64,000 bases of DNA from Trifolium pratense (lineage: Eukaryota > Streptophyta > Magnoliopsida > Fabales > Fabaceae). The position numbers and the translations under genes were made by a program. The stretch lies in assembly GCF_020283565.1 (NCBI RefSeq), contig NC_060061.1, forward strand, positions 13,863,362 to 13,927,361. The letters run 5' to 3'. Position 1 is the first letter of the stretch, and each line of letters starts with the position of its first letter. Positions 24,494 to 38,419 of this stretch are shown here, piece by piece. The notes below the pieces were generated by a model. The model did no database searches. It saw nothing but the letters and a program-made list of their open reading frames with translations, and was not told the origin of the DNA.

Positions 24494-26278
24494 AGTTACA
24501 ATGCTGAAAAGGTTGTGTTGCTTGTGACCTGTAAGATCAGCTCTCATTTGTTGCTATTCTATTTGGAACTACACGATTGGACATCAAACTTCTATTGGTT
24601 CAAAATTTTCATTCTATGGATTTGTGGTTCAATCTCCAGCGGCCTTCCCACTTTCTTTCAACACGATTGAATGGAATTTGCTAATTTTCTTCCAATTATT
24701 CGGATGTATATGTTCATTAATGGTGATCCAAGTCAGGTTGTGCTTGCTTAGTTTGTAATTAGTAAAGTAGCACAATACATTTGTTTACAGTGATATAGTT
24801 CAATTTGGATGAGTTTTTTCAAAATCAAATTAATCTGAATTGCAAAATCAATTATCCCTCAGTCTCATAAAAAGTGTTCTGCTTAGGCTGTTTGCGGTTT
24901 TTAGGTAAATGTTACACCTCATATCTATATGTTCTTAACTTTGCGATTAGGTCATGCGAAGAAATGAATATTTGTGCTGCATTAGGTCATGTGAATATGT
25001 TATTTTCTACTTAATTAACATGACACACATGCTATTTTTTATATATGCTAAGGTATGAGTTTCAGAAGTCAAAACTAAAGAATCAAATTATGGTAGCATT
25101 GGTATACAATACATAAGTAAGTTATATATGTAAATAACTCGTCCAACGAGAAAAAGATTGTTAGATGATTTAGGATCCTCTCCATTTCATTTTTCTATTC
25201 TTTTTCTCTTCAATATTATAGTTTTGAAGAGTTTTAGAAATAAACACCCGAAGTTAGGTGCATTCTCACCATTGCACAAATTAGGATAAAGACTTACAAA
25301 GTCTACCTCGACTACACTGTAACGACTCTATGAGTAGGATAAACACAACCCGAAAGTGCATAAGAGCTCAAAATCACTATAAATGAAGGCTTTGCTCACA
25401 GTATAACACACTACATATATCTCACTTAAACCTTATTTACACCATAACGTATTTTATTTTTTGAAAAAGTCAAAAAAAAAAAAATCTTTTAAGCAAAGGT
25501 GTGCCTAAAAAATAAAACAACTTAATTACGGCACAACATACACAAAGCACAAACACATGTCACATGTCTTAAACAAGCATAAGCAAACTTAAATATTTAA
25601 ATCAAAACAAATGTCTTTCTCCTTCGCCTTCAACCACAACCAAACTTAAACTTTTATCTTATCAATATATCTTAAGATAATCACCGTATCTTATTTTGAT
25701 ATCATAGTGTTTTTGCAGTTACACTCCCTCCTATTTTTAGAGAAGAATTATACAAGATGATTAAAGATGGACAACTTCATATCTATTATAGGAACGCTAT
25801 TTAATTGATATTTCTCCAATTAACATGCATTAATTGTGAATTTTTCATAACATTATAGTTGTCATTTTTTCCAATTAAAATATAATTATAAAAAATTATT
25901 AAGTTAAAAACACACTTTATATAAATGCACACAAATATTTTACTTGGTTTCCTATGCTTGACCACAAAATCAGTTACTAACAGTATATTTTTAGAACACC
26001 AAACACTAAAAAACAGCTAGAAAAAGAAAGAATTGAATGGTAGCTAGAATTCCCACAGAAAAAAAAACACAAATACAAAAAACAACTCATCACTATAAAA
26101 AAAAAATGGAATAAATTCTTTGCAAAAACCAAACGACACCATTGATTATTACCCGTCAAAATAACTAACCATTCAAAACGACACCGCACAATCACCTCTT
26201 TAAATTCTTTCAACCAATCACAACACCGCTTCTCGCATTCTCTCGCATTTTCCCTCGCTTTTTAATTTTCCCGAGAAA
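24494..26278. other. Intergenic, PIG-L 3' flank and beta-tubulin promoter
   Basis: The first few hundred bases probably include the PIG-L 3' UTR and the last few hundred the tubulin promoter and 5' UTR. No further gene, RNA or clear transposon was recognised. Short ORFs in this region are AT-rich chance frames. Confidence 0.55.
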
Positions 26279-28453
<2,175 letters not shown>

Positions 28454-29620
28454 GGCCTCTCTGTGAGTTGTAAAAGCTGTATCAGACTGCAATATCGATG
28501 GATGGCTTTGAACGAGTTTAATTTGTTGAGTATTAAAAATACATAAACTTGTTCATTGGTGTTTGTATGAAATTGAGCTTCTGTTAATAATTCATTGGAT
28601 GTTTTACTAGGTAGATGATTATATACACATCAACGTCTGGCAGTTCCTGTTTCAAATTATTTTCCCTTTCATGTCGATATGTCAATAATGATTGGTTGGA
28701 GCTTGGAATTAAATATGAATGCATACTTTTGTTATTCTCATTCTCATTTAATTAGAATATATATATGTTTGGATATGTAATGAGACGAGCATAATGAAAC
28801 TAAAAGAAAATATAACAGGAATTAGTGAATTACAGTTTTATGATTTTGATATTTTAAATGGATTATGCAAAGAATTTGATGGAATAGTAAGAAATTTAAG
28901 TTTTAATAATTCTTTTTAACATTAATAAAAAACTCAGGCCTTAGCATTTTGTTTGGAGTGAAGAAAAATAGAGTTAGTCTGTCATTGATCAAATAGTTAG
29001 TCCTTTGAATGAAGAAAAAATTCAGATCATAACATCTTTAAATGAATCTCCATACCAGGACGAAATAGTCAAGTTTAAGCGTTTTTAACACTAATTGTAC
29101 ATCGAAAAATTTGGATATATTCATAATTTTTCCTTCCTTCCATTTTTATTGCTGATCCAAACACTTTAAAAATTTCAATTTCACTCGCTTTCCCACATCT
29201 ACTTTTTCACACAACTAATCGATACAGTAACGTATATGACCAGTTCTTAAATAATGACTTCCTGCATAAGTTAAAAATCACGAGCCAAGTCTCAAGTCTC
29301 ACATACCAATGTGATGATTCAAACTTGAGAGGAGAATGTTAAAAGTTTAAGTGAGCGGTAAAGTTATTCATTGATGATGAATGAACTGAATGGGGATAAT
29401 ATAATAGACAATAGAATAAACTTAGATCTAATACAATGTGATTTTCAGGTGAGCTGTGAGTACATAATTTTAAGATTCTACTTGGTTTGTTCCTTTGATA
29501 ATGATCAGAGTAATGTTAAGCTCTGTTTGATTGGTTTTAAAGCTATGAATGGTGAATGTTTGGTGATAATAATGGACAAGTTTGGGACTCATCACGAGTT
29601 ATCTGTTAATACAGAACAAC
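28454..29620. other. Intergenic between beta-tubulin and U4
   Basis: The first part is tubulin 3' UTR. The rest is AT-rich with no recognised gene; an ORF at 29371-29685 overlaps the U4 promoter and resembles no protein family, so I treat it as chance. Confidence 0.55.
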
Positions 29621-29671
29621 GTCCCACATCGCTAAGGTGGAAACAAAATGTGATACAAAGGCTGTATAAAA
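29621..29671 (+). promoter_or_regulatory. Plant snRNA promoter: USE and TATA box
   Basis: GTCCCACATCG at 29621-29631 is an exact match to the plant snRNA upstream sequence element (consensus RTCCCACATCG). TATAAAA lies at 29665-29671. The 33-bp gap between them is the four-helical-turn spacing of Pol II-transcribed snRNA genes (U1, U2, U4, U5), not the shorter gap of Pol III U6. The transcription start falls about 30 bp further on, at the first base of the U4 sequence. Confidence 0.93.
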
Positions 29672-29696
29672 GCGGAGCTGAGTGAGATGATTAAGC

Positions 29697-29850
29697 ATCT
29701 TTGCGCTTGGGGCAATGACGCAGCTAATGAGGTTCTAACCGAGGCGCGTCTATTGCTGGTTGAAAACTATTTCCAAACCCCCTCTTAGGCCATGGTTTAT
29801 CCTTGGTCTTCGAGAATTTCTGGAAGGGCTCCCTTTGGGGTAAAGCCCTA
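29697..29850 (+). ncRNA. U4: U4 spliceosomal snRNA
   Basis: The transcript starts ATCTTTGCGCTTGGGGCAAT, the 5' region that pairs with U6, and continues with GACGCAGCTAATGAGG and CCGAGGCGCG, the conserved U4/U6 stem II and 5' stem-loop region. Later comes TTGCTGGTTGAAAACTATTT, then an Sm-like AATTTCTGG before a terminal stem-loop (AGGGCTCCCTTTGGGGTAAAGCCCT). The predicted length of about 154 nt fits U4. Promoter and 3' box are both present, so this looks like an active gene and not a retroposed copy. I recognise it from memory of plant U4; no alignment was run. Confidence 0.93.
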
Positions 29851-29857
29851 TAATTTT

Positions 29858-29864
29858 AGTTCAA
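29858..29864 (+). terminator. snRNA 3' box
   Basis: AGTTCAA matches the AGTNNAA core of the plant snRNA 3'-end formation signal and lies 8 bp after the end of the U4 sequence, where it is expected. Confidence 0.75.
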
Positions 29865-31943
29865 ATATTTAAAAGTGTAAAGATTTATATTTATTTCATT
29901 ATATAATTTAATTTTTTATGGTTTAATTTAATTTGTGATAAAAATAACAATAATATTTATGTTTTCAATATTTTCATACTGCTGCCTTGTAGATCCTTCA
30001 TAATGATCTTTACTCTTATAAAATAAAAGGAGTGGTGCTACTATATACAGCGAACCACTTTCTCATGAAAATTCACGAAACGGCACAACATGAAAATTCA
30101 CGAAAATAGCAACAAGGAAGTTCCAGAAAATTTTGTCTAAACCACACACAAAATACACTCGTTGGAGATGGGAGGAGAAAAAACACATACCGGAGGTAAA
30201 TCACGATCCAAAGCGAATGGAATGAAATTGCAGGGAGGCGGTGAACGGTGGTGATTTGCTTTGGGAAAGTTTTGGTTGTTTCATGAAAGTTGGAGAGAGA
30301 AACCAAATACTCCAGTAATATTTTGACACCTCATTTGTGAAAGTTTCGCAATTTCTTTTTTTTTGTTAGAAGTAGCATTTTCCAAATAAAAGTTAATATT
30401 CAGACTTTTTACAATTTTGAGCTCAATATTATATTAAAATATACTAAGAAAAAAATATACAATTCTATAATTTATTTGTAAATTAATAGTAAATTCTTCC
30501 TAACATGGGAACAAACACATATGTCTTATATGAAATTATATACCTACAAGTCTAGATTGGATGCAATCAACACTCTTAACTGCATGTTGTCATTTGATTG
30601 AGATGTGCCCATTTAATTTTAAGATTACAATTTTATATTTTAAGAAATTAAATTGCACAAAATTTTGAGTCATTTATTTTAATTAAACGGATACAAGAAA
30701 CTAAGAGAAATGCTTAATTCCACGAATATCATTCCAACGAAATCCACGAATAGACATTCAAAGTGTAAAACCTTGGTCAACCCTCTTTTTTTCCTTGGCT
30801 TCATCGTAGTCTTAATCTCTTTCTCTTCCACAATTCCACTGATATCCTCCTTATTACAATCCTGTCTTGGGCTCTTGGCACCTCTTTCATAATTTTCTTT
30901 TATTGAGTTTTGAATTTTGAGACAACAGAGAATATGAAGATGAGTTATATATATGATAAGCTGACTGTTGAGGACAACATAACGCTTACTGATGATGATA
31001 AGCTGATTGTTAGAGCAGATTAAATAGTAAGCATAGATAGAGGTAGTGACGATGGCACCAAAATAGGCGAATGAGAATTAAGGTGGTGAGTCGATCACCG
31101 AGTCAACTCGCAAATCAGTAAAAAAAGTAAGATTAATTTACATATTGGCCCACACCAATAAAGGAAAAATACTGAACGCGCATAATTTCTTTGTTTTCGT
31201 GAAATTAGTTGTCGTGTGATATTGCGGTGCTGAGAAACTAATCATAGTTTGACTACCCCCAAAATGACCGCAATGAATACATTTTCCTAGATTTATACAT
31301 ATACTCTCTCCTACCTTATTTATAAGCAAAAGTCAACAAAATATTTTGACCTCAAATATAAGCCAAAGTTATCAAAATCAACTTCATTTAATGTTATTCT
31401 TCCAAAAGTACCCTTATTAATTGTTCAACTTTTTAACATGATTTTAGAGTCTCAATGCATATTTAATATATTGTAAGGTTATTTTAGGAATTTCAATATA
31501 AATACCACATAAAATTAAGATAAAATAAATATCAGTTTGGTTCAATTCGAGCTTTAACTAGTTTGATTTTCCAAATTATAAGGTGGGTTTGATATGCTAA
31601 GACATTCCTAATTCCTGCTATTAGTAGCACATAACACATGATAAACGGTTTAAAAAGGTGCAAAAAGAAAATCAATATCTTAATTAAAAGGCACATTACA
31701 ATGGGACAGCACCATTTCATCCTTCCCCCCTTCTTTCCTCTTTACACACTCCACATATATATACTTTTAATTTTTTGGTAGAATCTTTCACAGATACACA
31801 CTCTCCAAATCTACACGTTGATTGATTCAATCTATAAATATAAAACCATGATGATCGCTCTTCCAAATATATAAATAAATAATCCAAACCCTACTTTTAC
31901 ATTGCATCAGAATCAGAAGCAATAGCATTGGTTAAACTCAACC
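29865..31943. other. Intergenic, no convincing gene
   Basis: AT-rich spacer with several ORFs of 60-80 codons that resemble nothing known. ATGAAAATTCACGAAA occurs twice near 30064 and 30090. At 31303-31340, ACTCTCTCCTACCTTATTTATAAGCAAAAG looks like one end of a Stowaway-type MITE. The last 150 bp is probably the promoter and 5' UTR of the next gene. Confidence 0.5.
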
Positions 31944-32845
31944 ATGCCGCTTCTTTGGACCAACAAAAACAGAGTAACCCGAGTTTTCCAAATCATTTCC
32001 GATCTTCACTCATCCAAACTCGATGCTTCTCTCGTTGTTCAGACCCGTTTCCCCACCTCCCTCATCAATCTCTTCGTCAAAAACCGTACCCGCTTCACAA
32101 GACCCAACTCCAACAAACCGTTTCAACGCCAAACCTCTGATCCACTATCGCCAAAAACACCGAGTTCCATCGGCTGCACGGTTGTTAGCGCTGAGTCAGA
32201 TTGCTCTGACTCACCGAGTTTGACTCAGTTGATCACTGACGAAAACCTACCTGCAAAAAGCGGGGCTGTGAATTCGGGTCGTGGGGTTGATCGGATTGGA
32301 GGAAACAATAATGGGTCGGGTTCAAAATCGGTTCTTGTTACTTTTTTCATGATGGTTGTAATTGTTGTTTCAATTGCGAGTTTTGAGAAACTCACCATTG
32401 GAATCACGGTTTCAGCATTTGTTCTTCTGTTTCTTGAATATGCAGTGAAGCGTGTCACTTTGTCTTCTAAATCGAACGTGGAAATTAAGCTTGTTGCAGC
32501 TGAATCATTCATTACTGATTCCTCGTCCTTCGAAGAAATTAAGGTTAAAGACAACACTTGTTGTGATGATCTTACATTGGATTGTATCAAGGGAGACAAA
32601 AATAGTAAAGGTAAACGAAGTGCTGTTAAGTTGAAATCAAAGTTGAAGAAGCTTTTTTCTAAAAAGGGAAAGGAAAAACGAGATAAAAGAATGCCAAGTT
32701 GAGAAGTACAAGAAGTGAATGTGGTTCGAGTAATAATGTTGAAAAAGATTTTGAATTAAATGAGGAAGTGGTAGATTTTGTGAGTAAATCACCATTGCTG
32801 CTCAATGATGTTAAGCTAGAAAATTTGACAGTTATTACAATATAG
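31944..32845 (+). CDS. Ethylene-responsive nuclear protein-like gene with frameshift
   Basis: The main frame (31944-32702, 252 codons) starts MPLLWTNKNRVTRVFQII and includes LVVQTRFPTSLINLFVKNRTR, which I associate with plant proteins annotated as ethylene-responsive nuclear protein-like; biochemical role unknown. A hydrophobic segment of about 40 residues (SVLVTFFMMVVIVVSIASFE onward) suggests two membrane spans, followed by a Lys-rich region (KLKSKLKKLFSKKGKEKR). The frame stops at TGA after KRMPS. From the A-run at 32685-32688 another frame continues 53 codons, starting KNAKLRSTRSECGSSNN and reaching TAG at 32845. One missing A (five to four) joins the two smoothly. Thus either this copy carries a frameshift or the sequence has a homopolymer error. 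More coding-like sequence (RRGVSIRGRSK) appears at about 33075-33145, beyond a likely insertion. Confidence 0.7.
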
Positions 32846-33070
32846 GTAGTTAATAGGTTACTAAGTTGGTTAGTTAGTTAGTTAGAAAGTTTGTTAGAGA
32901 GTTAGTTATTCCAAATAGTTCTATAAATAAGCAACTTCATTGTGCTATTTACTCAATCTTTTATTAATCAATATGATTACATATGAGTTTTTACCTATGA
33001 GTATTCCTATGCTCTCTACCTCTGTTATGAATATGATCTTTATCCCTCTCATCCCATGATTCTCAACAAC
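32829..33070 (+). mobile_element. Possible solo LTR (copia-like)
   Basis: The segment begins near TGACAGTTATTACAATATAG, contains repeated GTTAGTTAG, a TATA-like CTATAAATAAG and TTTATTAATCAATA, and ends near TTCTCAACA. This layout is that of short plant copia LTRs. ACAGT occurs on both sides (32828-32832 and about 33069-33073) and may be the target duplication, but the ends do not fit TG...CA cleanly with it. It interrupts the neighbouring gene's 3' coding region by inference. Confidence 0.45.
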
Positions 33071-33500
33071 AGTGAACAGTTGAAGACAAGACGTGGTGTT
33101 TCAATACGAGGAAGATCGAAGGTGTCTTTGATAAAATGTTATTAACGAATTGATGGAACATTGGATGATGGTCTTTGGTGAATCAAGTTTTACATACTCA
33201 ATTTCATTATTGATTCTTTGTTTACTTGCTTCTACATTTTAGTATCATGTAATTCAATTGCTGAATTTATATGGAAGGATACTATGAAATTTCTTCATGG
33301 TGATTAGTGATTACTATCCCAATCATTTATTGGGACATAGGAATCCGACTTATGTAAAAAGTTGTTTTTTTAAAGAAACAAATTTATAGCATTTCATTAA
33401 TTGTTCAATATGTGGTATGTCAACCAAGATTTGGGACTAGATGCCTTAGTTAATCTGTGAGTAACCTCATTTGCTTGTTGATCGATGAACAATGATTTCT
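33071..33500 (+). pseudogene. Candidate displaced C-terminal coding segment
   Basis: Right after the LTR-like block, one frame (about 33073-33147) reads EQLKTRRGVSIRGRSKVSLI and ends at TAA. The basic, Ser-rich composition fits the Lys/Arg-rich tail of the gene at 31944. I infer that it is the original C-terminus, now cut off. The rest of this interval (from 33148) shows nothing else. Confidence 0.35.
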
Positions 33501-34300
33501 CCAAATTTGTCACATCATGCTTTTTGAAGTGAAAACTATCCACTACTAATTTCGAATCAAACTCAAAATCAACCGGACCTAAATTTAGCTAGTGCACCCA
33601 TTTAAGAGTTGAGAGTAAGTCAAGTGCTTCGTCAATGCGTATATCACAGGTCGGATCAAACTGATTGTATTTTGCGAAAATAAAAACACCATAATTATCT
33701 CGAATGCAAATACCTTTATAGTTTATACCTATTTTGTTGAGGGACGATGAGAAAGAGACATCAATATTACATTTAACTCGTCCATTGATAGGCTTTTCCA
33801 TTTGTGTACAACTTCAATAAGTTGCATTAGCTCGCCATTCCTTACCCTATGAACAGATTTCCAGTCGCTTAGAACAGTAGCAGCACGTGTGAACAGAAAA
33901 CTCTGTGCATCAATAATATTATTTCAGATGCAATTATTTCTTTGCTTCTAAATACTCCACATAACACAGACCATAAGAAACGCATCCTCAACACTGGGTT
34001 GCTGTAGTAAGAAAAAAATCAATTGAAGCATCCAAATAGGGGTACAAACTTGTAATGACCGTAACATAAAAACTACTCATACTCCACACATTTTTACTAC
34101 CAGCACAATAAAAAAAGACGTGACGACTGTCCTCGTCTTGCTCATTAAAAAGCGTACGCATAACAATACAATTAACATCGACGACAGATACGCCAACCAA
34201 TGTTTCTAACTTGTGGATGAACCTTGAGCTTCCAAATTAAGTTCCAATGAGCATTCATTCATAAATGAGATGTATCTAACAAATCTTGAATGCATAAACG
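33501..34300 (-). pseudogene. LINE (non-LTR retrotransposon) remnant
   Basis: On the minus strand, near 34250-34190, NAHWNLIWKLKVHPQVRN and GWRICRRC form the typical start of a plant LINE zf-RVT domain. Then DSRHVFFYCAGSKNVW at about 34125-34080 supplies its C-terminal half. Downstream, 33801-33589 reads NGRVKCNIDVSFSSSLNK and GICIRDNYGVFIFAK, the start of an RNase H-like domain with its first Asp. The order zf-RVT then RNase H is that of L1-type plant LINEs. Frameshifts and stops separate the pieces, and no reverse transcriptase core was seen. This is a dead 3' fragment. Confidence 0.75.
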
Positions 34301-34710
34301 ATAGGCGCTTCTCACGGAGTACATACCATTATTCTCCACAAACCATAATTCTTTTATCATCAATCACAAAATCATAAAAAGGGTTTCTTAGAATGTTTTG
34401 TACACTTTCAGACTCAAATAAAGACATAAGTAGAGACACATTTCAACTCTTTTCCTCCGGAAGAAGCACATCAAAAGAGACTGAAAGATTATGAACAAAA
34501 TGAGTTTTGGTTGGTTAAATATTCAGAGTTGTATCATTATGCAACTAATTCTCATCCAATAAGGGAATGTTAAAAAAAAACCATGAGAAAATAATAAAAA
34601 ATAATGGATATTCAAATCAATCCTTGAATTTAACAACATTTGTGAATTTAGCGATCATAATATTTGTGAATTCAGTTGCATATGTTTTTCCTCTCTTACC
34701 GTCTCTCTCC

Positions 34711-34769
<59 letters not shown>

Positions 34770-34866
34770 TCCCTCCCTCCCTGAGTTGTTGTTGTGATTG
34801 TTTCAACTGTTCTCTCTCTGACTCTCTCCCTCTCTTTTCCCCTTCCCCCCCTCTCATTCTATGCTC

Positions 34867-34917
<51 letters not shown>

Positions 34918-36144
34918 ACTTTTTATGCAAATTAAATTTCAGTCAATTAACCCCCTAATTTTACAAATTTTAGTCAATTACCCTTGTGACATGTATCCTA
35001 ATCAATTACTCTCTATGAGGTGGTGCCACGTTAAAATAGTTGATAAATATACAAAGACACAAAATGACATGTATATGTAGCGAATAGTTTTTCTTTTTAT
35101 AAAAATAATAAAATTAAATTAAAGGTTATAAATGGAAAAACTGAAAAAATCTATAAGCTATAAGCTCAAACGATACTTGAAATATCATCTAAAAAAAACT
35201 ACAAGCTAACGAGAAAAGCTTTTTACAAAACACATTTATTGTTTTCAAACAAACTTATAAACTAGTCCAGTAAACTATAAGTTAGCTTATTGGACTTACC
35301 AAACACACCTTAAAGTTAATTTGTACTATTGAATCATAAAAGGGACCTTAAAATATAAAGAAGGGAGGGTTTTAGAATTTGAAAAATAGTGGGGGGGGAG
35401 TGGTTCTGAATTTAAAATACCTACATTTGGTTGTCCCTTTCAAGTTTCAACATATCTCACTTCCTTACTGACCTGTGCCATGTGCATTTAAAATATTCTT
35501 CTGCCGTCCCCTTCTACCCCACTTACCTCATTTTGCAAAAACAGCTGGATTTGTCCCACTTAAACCCCAAATTATTCAAACTAGTTCGACCAAGGTTTTT
35601 CTAGTGCAGTGGTTACTGTTTTCTTAATGACGATCCTATAAAAAAGAGGGACTAAAGAGCAAAAAAAATTAATTTTTTTTGGGGGGTTTAAGATAAACTA
35701 CAAGAAAAAAAGGGTACAAGCTGTATTAACTATTAAGCATTTGGCGCAAGGTGATGAAAGGTTGAGAAGCGGTTTGATAATTAGTTAAGACAATGCAACG
35801 CTGTTTTTTTTGTATTCTATTCTCAGCACTTTGTCTCTTCCAACAACGTGTGGATCACAAATTCACCTTAATTTAGATTTACATTTAATTTAATATTAAT
35901 CATAATCTTAATCATAATCATCATCACATTATTCATTCACAAACTCAGATTCCAATTCACATCTTCTGAGATTTAAGACTCCCTCTCTCACCTTATACGC
36001 GAAAGAGGGAGACTTAACCCTTTCTCCTCTCACACATCTCATTGGTTCGATTCAATTCACTTTCATTTTTTGTTTTTATTGCATTTCTCAGATCTGTTTT
36101 TATTAATCCTAATTTTTTTTGTTTTTCATTTTTTCAGTTGCAAG
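34301..36144. other. Intergenic upstream of the hydroxylase, with CT microsatellites
   Basis: Apart from the CT repeats, this region holds AT-rich spacer. The final 250 bp, with pyrimidine-rich stretches and an intron-like TTTTTTCAG just before the start codon at 36145, is the likely 5' UTR of the fatty acid hydroxylase gene. No other gene is recognised; the Ser/Leu-repeat ORFs are translations of the CT runs. Confidence 0.55.
34708..34913. repeat. Two (CT)n microsatellite tracts
   Basis: A CT run of over 50 bp (about 34712-34765) and another of about 45 bp (about 34867-34911) lie within a broader pyrimidine-rich block. Such tracts are strongly one-sided in base use and can behave as GAGA-type elements, but no role is shown here. 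Confidence 0.95.
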
Positions 36145-36952
36145 ATGGTTGCAAACAAATTTGTTGTTGATTTGAATAAGCCCCTTGTTTGTCAGGTAGG
36201 TAATCTCATATTACATTACATTTTTAATTTGATTCATGCTTAAAAATTACATTTTTAATCGATTATAAAAAAAATAAAAAAAATTACATTTTTAATCATG
36301 CTTAAAGATTCCTTAATCACTTAATTATTGTTACAATTTAATTTGATTCATAGGTTGGTCATCTTGGTGAAGATTATGAAGAATGGGTTCACCAACCTAT
36401 TATGGGTAAGGAAGGTCCTCGTTTCTTTCATAGTGATTTATTAGAGGTACATACCCTACCCTTACCTACATTTTTATTCATTCATGTTGTCCATGTATCA
36501 AAATTAATTATTGTTGTTTTACTTTTATCTGGCTCGACGGATTAGTCTGTGTAGTTGCGTTGTTAAGAGTTATGTTGTTGGAACAGGTTTTCACGCGAAC
36601 GGCTTGGTATGTGATTCCAATTGTTTGGGTGCCAATTGCATCTTGGTTCATTTATAACTCTTTTAGATTGGGACTCCCTGTTCCTCATCTCCCTCTTTTT
36701 GTGGTTCTTGGCATTTTCGTATGGACATTGGCCGAATACTTGTTGCACCGTTTTCTTTTCCATGTTCAAACTACGAGCTATTGGGCAAATACATTGCATT
36801 ATCTTCTTCATGGTTGCCACCATAAGCATCCCATGGATAGCTTAAGACTTGTTTTCCCACCAGTTGCAGCCGCTTTAATAGCCCTCCCGGTATACCCTTT
36901 CGTTCTAAATAATGATTTTTTCTTATATGCATGCCTTTGTTATTACCTCTTA

Positions 36953-37028
<76 letters not shown>

Positions 37029-38419
37029 CTGAAGATAATTGTTACACGAACTTATGCTTCAATCTATTTTCTGTCTTAATACATGTAGAAAAGATACATT
37101 AGTATTCTGATATGTGGGTTTTGTCTATTGTGCGTGATTTGTGCTAATTTAGGTCATCATAAGATTTATAACTCTGGTGTTAATGATGGATTTCAAATGT
37201 CATTGTTTAGTTCTGAAGGAATGAATGGAATAGCATCCCTTAGGATTTTGGTTTAGATACCATCATTACCAATTCAATTGATGCTGGTAATTATCAGAAG
37301 TATTATGTTAAGTACTTTGAAATTTTGAGGATGTTTTATAGTATTTGACATACTTGTAGCTTATATTGAAGTCTGTTATGTACTATATTTTATTTCCGTA
37401 AACAATGAAATCCCTGCTTAACTTCTTCATCCATAATATAGTTTGCAGTTGTAGCTTTCTTTTGCAAATGGCCAAAAATTTGATGTTTTTCAAAATGATT
37501 GATTACATATATGCGATATTGGTGAAATGTAGTGATGCTTAATGATTTCCAAGTATATATGCTGATAAAAAGAGGTTCAATGAATTGAAGTTAGCATTTT
37601 TTGTCTGCAATGTCCAGATCTGGTCGTCAGTGAAGCTTGTATGCCCTCCTTCAATTGCTCCTGCTGTGTTTGGAGGCATTTTGTTGGGCTATGTAATGTA
37701 TGATTGCACACATTACTACTTGCATCATGGTCAACCAAAGAGTGATGTGCCCAAAAATCTAAAGGTACAAGTACTTTCCCTTCTTGAAATGTGTACGACA
37801 ATCAAATTGCAATTCCTTGCTCCAATGTGTTACTTTTGCAAAATAATCTTGTTAATTAATAACCGTAGATAGTTTACCTTTACCACAACCAGACATATTA
37901 GTTGATCAAATTTTGGACTTTTAGCATCTACCATTATTTATTTTGATTAGGAAATTGAAGGACTTCAGATTCATACATAGTTATAATTGAGACATTCTTT
38001 TCCATTTTATTTATACATACGAGTCTCTTAAACTTGGGTCACAAAACATAATAGCATTCTTCTCTAAACTATTTTAAAGAAATTTGGATCATCCATTTTT
38101 CCTTAGTAACAAGAGTGACCTTTTTGGTGAAAGATAAACAGCTCCTACATAGTATATGATGGTGCATGCATCGTTCTTTATCAAATATGACATTGTATAC
38201 TATTGTACTGTTGCACTTTCTATATGATGCATTGGCAATTATCTAAATCTTGCAAGCCTTAAAAAGATAAGCAATCGTTCCTTCCTTATTTTGCAGAAGT
38301 ACCACTTGAATCATCACTACCGAATCCAGAGCCTTGGCTTTGGCATCACATCACCATTCTGGGATAAGGTTTTTGGAACGGTTCCTCCTCCATCAAAGGT
38401 GGATGCCAAGCGTAGATAA
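36145..38419 (+). CDS. FAH: Fatty acid 2-hydroxylase (sphingolipid alpha-hydroxylase)
   Basis: This ER di-iron enzyme 2-hydroxylates the fatty acyl chain of sphingolipids. Exons 36145-36195, 36354-36446, 36587-36889, 37618-37764 and 38297-38419 sum to 717 nt in frame, 238 residues, as in Arabidopsis FAH1/FAH2 (about 237). The start [17 protein letters not shown] and then [11 protein letters not shown] match the plant family, which lacks the fused cytochrome b5 of yeast Scs7. Histidine boxes are [25 protein letters not shown] and YHLNHHYR, alternating with hydrophobic segments ([32 protein letters not shown], and others). The C-terminal basic end VDAKRR could be an ER-retention signal. The third intron carries a long TA repeat. 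The gene looks intact. Confidence 0.94.
36954..37025. repeat. (TA)n microsatellite in the hydroxylase gene
   Basis: About 70 bp of alternating TA lie 65 bp after the donor site at 36890, within the intron between exons 36587-36889 and 37618-37764. Its translation creates an artificial Tyr/Ile repeat when the intron is read through. Confidence 0.97.

Noticed and set aside
29371..29685. 104-codon ORF
   Set aside because: It runs into the U4 promoter (USE and TATA), resembles no protein family and is probably chance.
30710..30892. 60-codon ORF with a hydrophobic segment
   Set aside because: Too short, no family resemblance and no supporting splice or promoter context.
34567..35080. Overlapping ORFs rich in Ser-Leu and Leu-Ser repeats
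   Set aside because: They are direct translations of (CT)n microsatellites.
36563..36845. ORFs on either strand over the hydroxylase exon
   Set aside because: They are alternative frames of the real exon 36587-36889.
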